Source: Membranipora membranacea
Lineage: Eukaryota; Bryozoa; Gymnolaemata; Cheilostomatida; Membraniporidae
Assembly: GCA_914767715.1 (NCBI GenBank)
Contig: OU612071.1
Span: 12,445,493-12,509,492 of the forward strand
Length of the DNA: 64,000 bases
Reading direction: 5' to 3'
Position 1 is the first letter of the stretch. Each line of letters starts with the position of its first letter. The notes beneath the pieces are model-generated. The model was not told the origin of the DNA. It saw only the letters and a list, made by a program, of their open reading frames with translations, and searched no databases. Shown piece after piece: positions 23,121 to 37,013 of this stretch. The position numbers and the translations under genes were made by a program.

Positions 23121-23549
23121 CAAAAATGCCTCTCCGCCTCCGGAGTGAATGTGAAATCAAACCCGCTTGGACTTGAAGTCATAATAATGATTTTGGTTGC
23201 AAATTTAGTGTGTAAAAATCATAAATCCAAATTGAACAAAAGGTGAGACAAGTTATAGATGCTAGCCTGATGCCTGTAAAACTAAAAAAATAAAACTAAG
23301 CTATGTTATAGTGAGTCTGTTAAAACTGTCAGCTCACACACAGACTTCTCCAGTTTATTCTTTTTAAAGTAACCCATCATATCTTTGGTTCCGTACATAA
23401 GTCCCCAGACCTATGACCTACCAGAATTAATATGTAATATATATAATTCTGGTGAAATGGGGAGGCTGTATGGGTGTATCTAATATGTATGTCTCAAATT
23501 TCTAAGTGGCCAAAAGTCATCATCTGTAATTGATTTTATCTGATTACAG

Positions 23550-23629
23550 CAAACCGAAGCAGGTGAAAGTGATGCAAGGACATGATGGCTTTACAATAAG
23601 ATGTTATAGAGCTGTGCAGCTGTGAAAAT
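23550..23629 (+). other. Exon-like repeat segment matching 46,090-46,154 (opposite strand)
   Basis: Shared text includes GAAAG.GATGCAAGGA, TGATGGCTTT and GTTATAGAGCTGTGC. This plus-strand copy ends with a GTAAGA-like donor but contains a stop (TGA) in the matching frame. Probably a repeat or a decayed exon. Confidence 0.3.
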
Positions 23630-23649
23630 GTAAGATTGGTTGTGAGTAC

Positions 23650-26600
23650 AGCTACAATTATATAAGTATATGCTACAACTCACTGTATTAGCAAGCGCCT
23701 CTAGTGTTGAGTTTTCAATGACGTGTCCAATCTTAGACTGATAGCTGTTTCCCCCATCCCCTTGAAGAAATTATTAATTTTTTACTATATATATATATAT
23801 GATTATTTTATATAAAAAGTTTATGTGAAATGAATTTTCTCGTCCCGATATTTAACCTATACTATGATAGAGCAGTATGGCATTGCCATTATTCAATTTC
23901 CATATACACTATAGAGTTAAGGAGTGCTGCAACAAAAAACCTGACACATAACAATAACACCTATATAAAGTAAATTAAAGAAATAAATTTACATACTTGC
24001 AGGTAGTGAAGTCTTGTGAATGTTCACATTTATTTTCCCTTCAAGCCGTACCACAGCCAGTTCATTCTAAGCTGAATGGTTGAGATATGATAGGAGACAT
24101 TATCTGATATGCTCACTGAAACCACCTGATCATAACACGCCAAAACCTCTGTACGCCAAAACCTCTGTAACTACAGTCTCAATTTGTTTTATCTGTAACC
24201 GGGCACCAGAAACACCGGCCAAAATCTGGAGATAATTGAGTTCGTTCAAAATCAACTCTTAACCACCGGTGGTACTCAAACATAGATTCTTAGAGTAAGG
24301 CTAACCGCTATTTTTACCAAGCTCTCTGTCGTTTGACTATACTATCATTTATAAAAAAATTTAGGCCCTGTATGCAACACAGTGAAAATGATAACAATCT
24401 AACGTTATTTAAGTAGTATGCGTGAAGGATTTTCGTCATCCTCTTGACATAGGTTAGCAAATCTAAGTCCAAGTCCAGTTCATATGCAACAGACGTGGCC
24501 TGACAGTTTATGCCAGCGGTAGTCAAAGGATATTGTGTTACAGTTTCAGGGAACGGATTTCAGCTCTTGTAATAACTTTCGCACATGACAAATCTATAAA
24601 ATGTCACTCAAGAAAGATTCTAAATACAATCATCTAACTTCTGTCTGTGGTGTCACTTGGTGCACATGTTTTAACTTTTAAACACGTTGGTAGTTGATCA
24701 TCTTGCCTTGGTGTGATCCTAGGCTCAGATATGCATAGAAACACCCTCCCCCCTCCCTACCAAAGATATGCCTGATCTGCACATGTAGCGCTTATTAGGA
24801 TTGATTAAGTTCTAGCGTGTGTATTTTTTTGACCACTTTCAGTGAACTATGTTACATCACAACACTATAGATTTCGGTTATCACAATATCCACAATTATA
24901 ATGATGAATTGTTTTGTAGATTGAGTGTTTTGAACAACTACTCAACTATTTTTGGAGGCAAGATAAAGTGTCACATTGTAGTGAGTATAAATAAAACTGT
25001 GTTAAATTTATACACTATACAATCTATTTTTACTGTCTCGTTTTAGGTTTTCCTCTCAATCAAGCTGACAGGCTGTTGGTGAAGTCTCCAAATCTCTACT
25101 GATCGGATATGTAAGTAGTTTCCTATGATGGTCTCAGACTTCAATGCCACGCTAGTTATGACCACCCTACACCATTACAGTCTGCCACTGATTCCCAGCC
25201 ATCCAACCCCTAAAAGGAGAGGTCAGTCTAATCCATGCGTTATAAATGACATCCAGAGCCTGCTGTTGTTATAAAAAGGCTGCTAATTGCTGTCAGGATT
25301 TGAAATAATTTGCTGCCGTAAGGATGGAAACATAAATTCATGTTTGCGATTAGCGTTACTACTGACAACAAGCAGCCGAATATAGCTGGGTCGGTTGACA
25401 TATAAAATTTACATTATTCAATGTCCTGCAATCTGTTTTCGATGACAAGTGTAGATTGTTTGATAATCTACTGCTTTATGTCCAACTCCCACTGAAAACT
25501 CTACTCCGAGTTCTTAGCCGTTTTATTCTCATAGGGACACCCAGATACTAATTACAATCAATGCATTGATCTAGAGAACCTCCCACCACCTTTGTGAAAC
25601 CTGTGGGCTTAAATACAATACGGCAACCGATCAATGCCTGTCAAATTATACTGCGCACAAGGATGTTTATATTACCGTGTCTTCCACCAGCTAAAATTGA
25701 ACTGAAAAGAACACAAATATGGTACAGTATTCATCTTTATAATATATTTTGTTTCCGATGAGCTTTCCTCCTATCGCTGGCCTCTTTTGACACATAGTTC
25801 ACAGCAAACTGGACAAAAATCTTTCAAATTTTCACCCCAGATTTGCTGCTGGAACTTGGTAGAGCTATTTACATCTTTTATTCTACCATGCAACTCTACA
25901 AGCTAGCAACAGGATTGCTTTAAAACATTGGCTATGTGTCATTCCTCATGGATGGTTTGATATATCTAAACTTACCCTTGATAGCAATAAAGACATCTTG
26001 AATTTTCATGAATCGATTCAAGTATGTCCAAGGGCTGGTTAAAATATAGAAATTTTGTCTTCTGTCTTCTGCCTTCCTCTCTGTCTGTTAATTCATATCA
26101 CCCTCCTTGTCACTCTACGATAATATTATACTATGTGTGGTGTCCATTAACCATTAACCATTAACCACCACTTAGCCACCACTTAACCACCACTTAACCA
26201 CCACCATGGTATCAACAATATTGTTTTTATTACCAAACTTGAAGCTTGAAAAAATATCATCAATGAACTTTTCTATGTCGTTTTAGCTTCTCCAAACTGC
26301 TGTTGAATCCTAATCATGGCTACCATCATCAGCTACCAAAGCGGTTCGAATCCAAAAAAATATTTGACGAGGATATAACTGAGCTTATCACTGGTGCAGA
26401 ACATCATGCATGCTTTTTTGCACCTACACTTGGATACTTGATCGACATTGAGAATTTACTCAATTAGGGATAATGGCAAAATCTGTTCCTCAGCTTCGAC
26501 TGTTCAGCAACAAAATAATAAAGGTATGTTGCGTAATATTTAGGGATCAGCTCTTAGGATCAGTTACTTCTTTGATAGAAAAGAGGAATGCTAGGGATTA

Positions 26601-28900
26601 TGTAGTCATTTAATTATCATAGTTTGATATTGTGGGTACAGAAAAAACACAAAGTGGAGGTTGAGTTTTGCTGCCCCAATAGTTTGGACTCTTAGCTTTA
26701 GCCAAGCACATTGAGCTGTTTTGTCCAATCTATCCGTCATATAGGGTTGTCCTTTAACATGTGATTATCTTCCACTTCAACTTGACCTAGGCAAATTTAG
26801 ACGTAGATGTCTCAGTTCTTGATTTACTGTTTTGATTTGTTTAGGGTTTGCTGCAGGTGTCATGTCATGGATACCAGTTACCAGATATACCATTCACAAT
26901 AATAAACACGAGATCCAGTAAGGTAAGCACTCTGACAACCAACTTGTGTCAAAGCTATATTGGCTGTACTGTTCTGCAAACTAGATAATACATCGAAATC
27001 GATGCTTCTCAAGCCAAAACACATATTGTTATCATAAACATGGAGATATGAATGTTAAGAATGAACTCATACGGATAGGGCAGGAGTAACACGTATGCGG
27101 TCAAATGATAGCATTGGTACCTCAAGTGTTAACCCTGTCGTTGATAAATAAATTGTTGGTTCATACTTCATCAAGTTATATCTACAGAAAAACGTTGATG
27201 ATCTTAATATCAACCTTGCTGTTAATTTTGTAGCTTGCTCATCATATTGCTATGACAATTCAGACTTCAATGCCTAAATACTCAAGCAGCGTAACTCTTC
27301 TTAGACTGACAGCCTTATAAGGTTATCGACATCAGGACAAAATATTTAAGTCAATGATATTTCTCTCCTTCCTTCATAGCTGATATGCGGTGTGCAGCAT
27401 CAAGTTTTTCTTTTACCGTGTTCAGTTGTTGATACCACTTTTTCTCTGATTGGATCTATGACCGATACTACTTTTGTATCTTTGCGTTATTGTGTAGGTT
27501 TAAAATGGGAGTTGTCTGTACTTGTAAAAATTAAGACTGGACGTATTTTTGTAGTGGATTGCTATCAAATCATTTTTCACTTCTGCTCACATTTTCAATT
27601 TTCAGTTTAAGTGGTGATGATGTTGCAATACAGTTGCATTGTGCTATTGAAGTTATAAAATCTTATTAATTTTTACACAAGAATATATCAAGAACAAATC
27701 ACTATCCCTATATTTATTACAAGAAAAATATTTATTAACATCTTATAATAAGAGGTCGTTTAGTATGATAGCTCTCGTAGAGCGCAATCGAATAAAAATA
27801 ATCATGACGTTGAGTTAGCACCTACTGCTATCAATTACTGAAATGCGCCTCAGCAAAACCAGCAAGTATAGATCATTTTATCTGGAGTCTTATTATCTGA
27901 CAGATCATGTAGTGGAGCATCAATTAAAAAGTTAAGTGTGATTGTGAGTTCTGAACGATTGCCAGCATTATGTAAAGATCAGATGATACATGTCCTCTCT
28001 CAAGGATATAACTCCAGGAGTACCATAAGACAGTTCTTAGGCCTTCTCCCTGGAATGTGTTCACAAATGACTTCTGTCCATCTATTCGTCAAATATGCAG
28101 ATTATATCGCTATGTACCACAAAATAAACAAAGGGGAATGTATATTGCATGATTCTACACCACACCAAGCAAGTATACTATTCACTGGCCCAAGTTCTCT
28201 TCATCAAGCCTGGAATCACACTTCAACCTACTTCGAGAAACCCGCCTACATCTCAATGTAAAAAAATTAACATCCATAAGCCTCTATCCCGCCGTTCTCA
28301 GTGGCCATCGAAAGGCAAATATTGAGTTCTGCAGCTTATCATGAACAGCAAGATGTGTTTGGAGTGGGCCCCCAACTACTGGTCAAGCCCCATCATTTTT
28401 GCCTGCAGTGTGAACAGTGTAGGGAGGGGGGGGGGTGCAACCAATGAACTATTTTAGCAAATGAATCAAGCTTGATCTCGTGTTTAGCTTATTATTAGGT
28501 TACAAATTCAACCCCAGATATGTTTGGGGGAACTCTCTACGCCCCTGTACAGAACCACAATCCAGTGCTGTCAACGCTTGAAAACCGTTAGCGCCAGGTT
28601 GAAAACACACCTGTGGCTGGGAGGAAAAGCCAGCCAACAGTATTGCATCAGAGGCTCGATAACTCTTTAGTCCTACAAAAGTTCTGCAAGCAATTATGAA
28701 TTAATTGTTCAGACAATTTAGCACAAGGTATTATTCATGATGTCTTTTTTCTGGTGGACAGCACAGCTCGTGAAATTGCGAAAAAATTGATGTCCTTTGC
28801 AAACAAGATAAAAGAGAGTGATAGGCCTACCTCATAATTGGAGGATCTTCTGCTATACTGTAGTTTTTATGTTGTAAAACAGGGAAACAAAAACCACTAC
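23650..28900. other. Long non-coding stretch, no gene supported
   Basis: I see only short random frames. Local structures are a TA microsatellite near 23,788, a doubled ACGCCAAAACCTCTGTA near 24,137-24,170, a short tandem of ATTAACC/CCACTTA units at 26,145-26,205, and a G9 run at about 28,424. Nothing resembles a conserved exon. Confidence 0.4.
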
Positions 28901-28924
28901 ACTGGCAGAAGACTTCAATCTGAG

Positions 28925-28992
28925 CACAGCCAGCCCTTAAAAGCATTCGGGATGGCGATCGCCATCCCGGACGCTTTTAAGGGCTGGCTGTG
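28925..28992. mobile_element. 68-bp palindromic micro-foldback with 8-bp target-site duplication
   Basis: Two 32-bp arms (ends CACAGCCAGCCC / GGGCTGGCTGTG, two mismatches) flank a 4-bp GATC loop. Flanking AATCTGAG is duplicated at 28,917-28,924 and 28,993-29,000. The 8-bp duplication is typical of hAT-superfamily insertions. Confidence 0.8.
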
Positions 28993-29683
28993 AATCTGAG
29001 CAGGAAAAATTTTCCATTCTCCCTGATCTGAGCCAGACTTTTGTCAGTCGCTTTCGATTCTAAATGAATCAATTGATCGCTTGAACCAGCGCCAGAGCCA
29101 CACAAGGCATATCAGAGAGAGGATTTATCACAGAAACAGAGTTACTCAATAATTGGCTCAGTCTGTCCTTACACCCATCAGATCAATATTGTTTGTTGTC
29201 GGAATAACACTTGTTGAGAGCTCACAACATCATGCAAAACCTTTCCAGATAAAGAGATGAACTCAGGGGTTGGCTTCCATTCTACATGCATAATTTTATG
29301 AAATTTTGAGTTCTGAAGCCTGATCCAATAAACATTCATAATATAGCTGTCTTCTAATCGCCAAGGCTTCCCATATAATTATATACCCTTATGAATTAAC
29401 TCTGTACTGACATCATAAGCAATAAATAATGAAAGCTTTGAAATAAGATTTTATTCAATTTCTTATAAATTAAAATAAGACAGTTAAAATTAAATTAGAC
29501 ATATTGGTTTTTCACATGGAAAGAAAGTTCATGAATAATAAGTTTCATAATACTCAAAAAAATAAACAGCATAATCCAAATAATATTCCACACCATCTGT
29601 GGTTGCATTGTAAGCTGATTCAGTTAAAGCCATTAATTTGAAATTGAACTAAAAAAAATTAAAAATCATCATCATCATAATAC

Positions 29684-29962
29684 TCATGTACTCTCATAAA
29701 AAGATACCACATCATTCTCGGTTGATTTGTAAGCTGATTCAGGAAAAGGCATTAATTGGAAATCGAACTCAATCATAAAACCGCTATATTGGTTGTTAGT
29801 TACAGCCAAAAAACTTATCTGTATGAATCCCTCAACTACCGCTGATACATCAAAGTATAGTACTAAATCAACAATTGCAGTGCCACAGTGCTTAAAGTTC
29901 TTTCTAGATACGGATATATGGAGAAAATCTGAATCGCAATCGTCGTTAGTTGGAGGGTTTGA
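29684..29962 (-). CDS. Copy B terminal exon: second half of CUB-like domain and stop
   Basis: 279 bp from ..TTTTATAG to TGA at 29,684-29,686, phase 0. It encodes DDCDSDFLHISV, then KHCGTA, then a beta-rich run ending NNQYSGFMIEFDF. Canonical CUB features in order are C-x-x-D-x-L-x-I, a later CG, and a terminal GF-x-(I/A)-x-(F/Y). Part of the exon 3' end and the following non-coding sequence (29,595-29,720) is locally duplicated. Confidence 0.6.
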   Translation of the reverse strand, partial: SNPPTNDDCDSDFLHISVSRKNFKHCGTAIVDLVLYFDVSAVVEGFIQISFLAVTNNQYSGFMIEFDFQLMPFPESAYKSTENDVVSFYEST

Positions 29963-32900
29963 CTATAAAAGAGAATGTGTAACAATATAACGCAAAATGC
30001 ATCAAAAAAAAAATCAACTCAACAAAATCAATATGACACTCATTCTCTCACAATTAAATCACGGTGAAATTCATACCACTATTTCCCATTCAAGCAAATA
30101 ATCATTGTGGGGTTATAGCACAACAAATTAATGTGTGCTTTGGTAGGGATGCTTTGTTCACCATATGAACTGCGCTACAAATTCTCCTATATTCTAACAT
30201 ATGCAGGCGTAGCACAGGTTAGATTTTAATAGTCAAAATATATTGAATACGTAAATAATTGGGAACAATTTGTGTATTTATCAACAGTAGAAACTTTCTA
30301 ATTGATCAGAATGTCCCTTATTTATCTGGAATTATATTAAACTGAGCTAAGACTCAAATATGTGGATAACTATTAACAAGTGCATCTGGTGGAATGGACT
30401 TAGAATGGTATGAATTATGACGAGACAATCAGTTTCTACCAGAATATCAACTATATATCATACACAGAGCAGCAGCGTGTATATAAATACTCAACTAACA
30501 TCAAACTGGCGAAGTGTAATCTTGAGTCCTTTAAATCCCGGATTATTCAGATTTGTTCTAATATCACCAAAGGAGGTGTATGAACTTCCAACATCTAAGC
30601 CATCATGAGACTTAAGAAAGCCCCTCTGGCAGGTGAGTTCTGAAAAGTCTCCAAGGGTGCAAGCGCTTGACTCATCGGTACAACTACCACCTGCAATCAA
30701 CAATATAATATGTATGTATGTGTGGTATTCATAATTTGATGTTGTAAGAAAGCAATACAGGTTAACCAATTTCACAGGAAGGCGTATTGGCAATGAGCAT
30801 CAACATGAAGGATCATAATGGAGGCCACATAAATGAAAGTGCCTGACAATAGCACAAAAGAGGTACGGTGCCCTACCTCAGTGATGAGATCATAATGTCC
30901 AACAATAAAATTATATCGGCAAGGAGTTTAGCAAACAACCATAGGTCTATGAAAGGTTTTTTCTGACTATTAGTTCTGTCTTTTAACTAAAGGTCATAGC
31001 TATGGCACCAAATATTGGACGTTATCAATATAGTATTGATTGCATTGCATGAGCAGAAAAACGCGCTAAGTTCCCAGTGTATTTCTAGCACAATGAAAAT
31101 CATTCCTCTTTCTTACCATTATAATCTTTTCCTAGATAGACTGCTAGAAGATGATTGATTTGATATCGTGGCATAATACCATAAACCAATGACACACTTT
31201 GGAAGCGCAACCGGGTGTGTCACAGAACTACTTGGGGCCATCAATGCATGAAAAAAGCTTTTGAATGACCAAAGGACTTGTTTTGGTTTACAGACACTCT
31301 TCCTGCCACATTTGTCGGAAAAAAGAATGAAATACCTGCGCCTATATGTGAGCTATGGTTGCTCTATAAAATGTATAACCAAAGAATCATCAGAGAAATC
31401 TTAAGCATTCTTTCATATCAGGAGCGGACAACTTGTTAGATGCCTTTGTTTCGAAACATGGGATCAAAGTATATGAATGACGTAATTGACTCACAGAAGT
31501 GGGATTGTACCATAGGAGTTGCCAGGTCGTTGAAGTGTACATGCGATCCATTCATTGATGCTATCATTGCAGATTGGTCGGTTAGTTTTGAGTCGGTGTT
31601 TTCTAATGTATGGTTCAAGATGGTTGAGACGTTTTGCAATGTTTCAGTCATTGCTCTGGTTGTGGACCTTTCGATGTCCTTCAACTGTATGTACAAGGAG
31701 TTCCTCTCAGCTGAGGCAGAATCATTCATTGAGGCCATCATCTCAATCTGTTGGTTCATCTTTGATTCAATGTCTTCTAGCGTATGGTTCAAGATGGTTG
31801 AGACGTTTTGCAAGTTATCAGCCATTGCCATGGTAGTGGACTGATCCAGGTTTTCTAACTGTGTGTACAAGGAGTTCCTCTCAGCCGAGGCCGAATCGTT
31901 CATTGAGGCCATCATCTCGCTGTGTTGGTTCATCTTTGATTCAATTTCATCTAGCGTATGGTTCGAGATAGTTGAGAACTTTTGCAAGTTTTCAGCCATT
32001 GCTATTGTTGTTGACTTTTCCAGGTCGTTAAACTGTATGTGCAAGGAGTTCCTCTCAGCCGAGGCCGTGTCATTTATTGACGCCATCATCTCAATGTGTT
32101 GGTTCATCTTTGATTCAATGTCTTCAAGCGTATGATTGAAGCTATCCGAGAAGTTTTGCAAGCTTTCATCCATTGCCGTAGGTGTGGATTTTTCCAGGTT
32201 ATCTAACTGTGTGTACAAGGAGTTGATGTTTTCTCGCATATTCTGCTGATCGCGGCTTGTACCATTTAGATGATTTTCTAAGTTGTTTAGTTGTGTATAC
32301 AATAGATTTCTGTCCGTTGAACCCAATTCATTGATTGATGTCATGAGTGCTGTAGCATTATGGAGGAAGTCTTGAACCTCAACTATTGCAGTGCTCATAT
32401 TCTCAACCTTGGTATGTAGTAGGTCAATCATCTCCATCGAGGGTGTGATAGGATGTACCTTAGATTTGAGGAGCAACATGCTATCAGAGGCGTTGTCCAT
32501 TCCGTCCAACATGCTGTGTAGTACTGAGATCTCTAAATTAAGAGATTCATTTAGCAATGCGAAGTCTTCGATCATTGAAGCGTTGGCTGCTCTTAAATCT
32601 GTTCTGAGATTGGCAATGTCAGTTGCTTGGCGTCCAAATTCTGTTGTGAGTTCAGTGATCTTGGTTCCCAAACTGTCAAGCGACATTGCTGCAATCCAAA
32701 AAAGTTAGTTCAATAGTGATCATATTTCTCTCTGTTCTCTATTACTTACACCATGAATCATAAAAACAAGACAACCCCTATAGTATTGGTGAATAAAAAT
32801 ACATTCCCTTAAAGTGACTGTGAAGGAATCAGGTTTTTGGTATCATTCTAGCCTTCTCAGTCTAATTTATAAAACTGCTATAAGGTTTATTAACAGCCAG

Positions 32901-35900
32901 CAAGTGGCCCAGTTTCAACTGATTTTCACTCAAGGTTGGGATGTGAAGGTACTGAAAAGGTACTATTTTAATGACAGTATATACACGTTAATACCTTTTT
33001 AGTACCTTCCAATCTCAACGTTGAGTTACAATAAGTTGGAACTGGGCCCCTTGTTGTTAATAAACATTATAGCAGTTTTCTAAATTAGACTGAGAAATCC
33101 AGAATGATACCAAAAATCCAATTCCTTCACACTTCCTTACTCACTTACTGTCAATAATGGCCATACTTACTTGACCGAACTTAAGATTGGAAGGTACTAA
33201 AAAGGTACTATTTTGTATAAACTGTTATTAAAATAGTACCTTTTTCCTTTCTTATAATGTAACATATTTTAGAGGAAAAAATATGGGGTGCTTCATTTGT
33301 AACCGAAAGTGACGATTTGAGCAGACTTTTTTCTTTCAATAATGGCATGCTGACAGGATATCAGATTGAAGGAAAGAAGATGTGAATAACATAAAAGCCT
33401 ATCAATGGCTGTGAACAGGAGTTCTAAGTTTTCCATACCAATAAGTTTTCCTTAGTTGGTTGAGGGAGGGCAACTTCTCATTCAGTTGACGTTTTTTATT
33501 TGTCATGTCTTGGGACTGATTGCCAAGACAAGGAGAGTGTTATAAGGGCAGAAAAAAATCTTTTTTTTGTACCAAAAACTTTATTTTTAGAACCTTCAAA
33601 TCTCACCTTTGAGGTGACATGGGCATTATGTTGTAAATAAACTTTATGGCAGTTTTATAAATTAGACTGAGAACTCCAGAATGATACCAAAAAGCCTTCA
33701 CTGTAATACTTCTTGTCCCCGTGAAAGTTGGATCCATCCAAATTGCTCAATTTCGAGTTGCCTCCTATGATAGTACACAATCCTAGGAAGCTCACCAATA
33801 GAATGGTTCTGACCAAGGGGGGATTCCAGTTAAAAACAGCCAAAATCGCTATCCACTGAATTAAATTCTTCTCGTGGAACGGAAATAGTATCGTAACATC
33901 ATAAAGAAGAACACTCAGCACAGGGACTTGTCTGATGTTGTTTTTATTGGCTGTCCCTACTCGCAAAAATAATTTAGCCTGGGAAATTGACTTGATTAAA
34001 AAGTTGCGAACAGCAATGAAATCCCTTCAGTATCGCTGATTTGGGCTTTCTTAGAATGCTACTAGGGACTGGTTATTTTTTGCAAACCCATTGTTTGGCA
34101 AAAGATAGCTAATGGTGAGGATATGGAATTGAATGTCGCTATCTAGGGTCTAGCTCACAAATAGCTTAGCCATTGGAAGGAAGGAAGGAACTATAACTTT
34201 CAGAGTTCTCATTTGTCTAATTGAAAGACCAAGTGGGTGATAATTTTCGGCGATGTGATAGTGATGACTTGCTTTAGTAGCGCATCGCTCATTCAAACTA
34301 AAGGACCCCCTCCTAAACTATCCAATTATGATTGGTTTCAAGGATTGAGATATGTGCAGGATTTTAAGAGTTTATGAGCTCTCACCGAGTTGCTGGGACA
34401 TTTGATGATTCACTCCTTGAGGTCCTTGAACAGTCGTGTCTCCTACTGGTTGTTTGGTTGGGTATCCTTCAAAAATATAAGTAAAATACAACACATAAAA
34501 TATAATATATATATTTCGCAGTAGGACTGAGAAGTTAAAGTGAAGTTTCTTTTTCCAATATGCTAATTGCTAGCATAGTTCTGTCTTACTTTTTGAGATA
34601 ATTTTTTTTGCCTCACTTTCATGTAGAGCTCCAGTCTAATTTTTCTTTTCAATTTATTTCTAATCGTAATTCATTTACAATTTTTTCACTCAAGGCATCA
34701 TACTTTCTGATATATGGAGCGACAAATAAAGCCCATCCTATTCTATCATTAGCAAGTGATACCTGCTGGGGCTGGGGGTCTCGCTCAGAAATCGCTCACT
34801 CACTGATGGTACTATATACATTATGAGTTAGCGATTTGGGAGTGATTTTGTCTAGTTGAAAGACCAAGTGAGTGATAATTTTCAGCGGGTGATAGTTATA
34901 GTTTTTTTTTAAAAAGTGCGACGCTCATTCTTATTGAAAGATCCCCCAGAAAGCAGGAAAACTGAATCAAGCGGTATTAATCTAGACTCTAGAAAACTGA
35001 TACCATATTTTCTTATACACCATTGAAGTTTTTCTGCTTCCTATCGATATATGCTAATCTATGTTTAACTACCCAATCATAAATGGTTTCTAGAACTGAG
35101 ATATGTGCAGAATCTTATTAGTTTGTGAGCTCTCACCGAGTTGCTGGGACATTTGATGTTTCACTCCTTGAGGTCCTTGAACGGTCGTGTCTTCTACTGG
35201 TTGCTTGGTTGGGTACCCTTCAAAAATATAAGTAATTACAACATTTAAAATATAATATAGATATTTCGCAGCAGGACTGAGAAGTTAAACAGAAGTTTCT
35301 TTTTCCAATATGCTAATTGCTAGCAAATAGTTCTACTTTTTGAGATAATTTGTTTTGCCTCACTTTCATGTAGAGCTCCAGTCTAATTTTTCTTTTCAAT
35401 TTATTTTCTAATCGTAATTAATTTTTTACAATTGTTTTCACACAAGGCATCATACTTTCTGATATATGGAGGAACAAATAAAACCGAGCCTATCCTATCC
35501 TATCATATCATTAGCTCACCGTCAATCGTGCATTTTTTCACAATTACTATAGTTAGTGATAGCAATAAAATTGATCATTCAAATTTTGACTTTCGTTCAG
35601 ATTGTGGATAAACCTGAACCATGGAGCAGGGCTTTCAATGGCTACCTGGCCCATAGCTTACAATGTTTACAGTTTTTCTGCTACATTACACTACATTACA
35701 ACACTACTGCATGGTTGGCAATAATGTATTATTCAAAGATTCTATCAAGTCAACTTTTGGCCTGACACTACAACAGTATTGAACTTGTTGCTATGGAATT
35801 GAGGAACTGTTGATGTCATGAGAGTGGGGATGATATAGCAAACCCTCACTGATATTTTGAATTTCATCGTCATTCTCCTTTTGTCTCTTCATAATTTCTG

Positions 35901-36978
35901 CCAAACTCTGATTCATGTAACGTTCTACAAACAAAATAAAAAATTTAATCTTTTCAATTGTCCAACTAAATCTATAAAGCCTCCAGCCTTGTCACGCGGC
36001 CACTTAAACAAAATAAGTGGGGGCGTTACAAGGCTTCTGTGGCTCAAATACGGCTGCAATATCTACAATCCTTGGTATCTCACAATGTTTTCTGCCCACC
36101 TGAAAAAGAAGGTAAAGAAAGATAAAGCATGGGACTGGGCCTGTAGTGCCTAAAAATATTCCCGATTGTTTTGCTACTGGACTTCAGCAGGCTTTCTATC
36201 AATTTTTGCATATCCTGTGATTTACGAGACCCTCGCGTTTCAGCTCTTATCAATGTACAAAGGAAATTTACATACTTGAAACCATACATTATTGAATTCG
36301 TTGGTGTTGAAAAAATCCTGTTATTACGGACACAACCCAATAATGATTGAATTCAATAACTGAGATATGTGCAGAGTTTTATGAGTTAACAAGCTCTCAC
36401 CAAATCGTTGTAGCATCTGATAGTTTTCCTTTTGGGCTCGGGACAGGGTGTCAATGCGAGCATTCACATCAAAAGTGCCTCCGTGTGGCTCATTGGTGGT
36501 ACCACCTTCAATAAATATGATAATGATAGTCATTTCACCAACTTGACAAACTTCCAGCCCTTGGTAAATATTGAGCTGTTATTAATGGGTTGCCGACTAA
36601 TTGTCCCGACAATTGTTCTCATTTAATTTTAGTCGGGGGGGGGGGGGGGGGGGGGGGGAAGCGATGCAAATTTGCTTGATTGAGAACCACTAACTACCTG
36701 AGTAATGGGATTCTAACATGAATGAACTTGACAACAATAACATAATATTATATTTAACTTAGTTCAAAGCATGCATGTTAACATGATGTGATACACAGAG
36801 ATGTCAACAATTGAAAATGTTTGAGAAGCTAATAACGATCTGGATGCAAGAGAGGACACAATCCTATCTGCAGGAAGCTCACCAATAGAATGGGACCAAC
36901 CAATCATTTTTGATATCATGGGCATCAGTATTTAACACCTTTTTTTCACAACATATATCATGTTGGTGATAGAAATAA

Positions 36979-37013
<35 letters not shown>

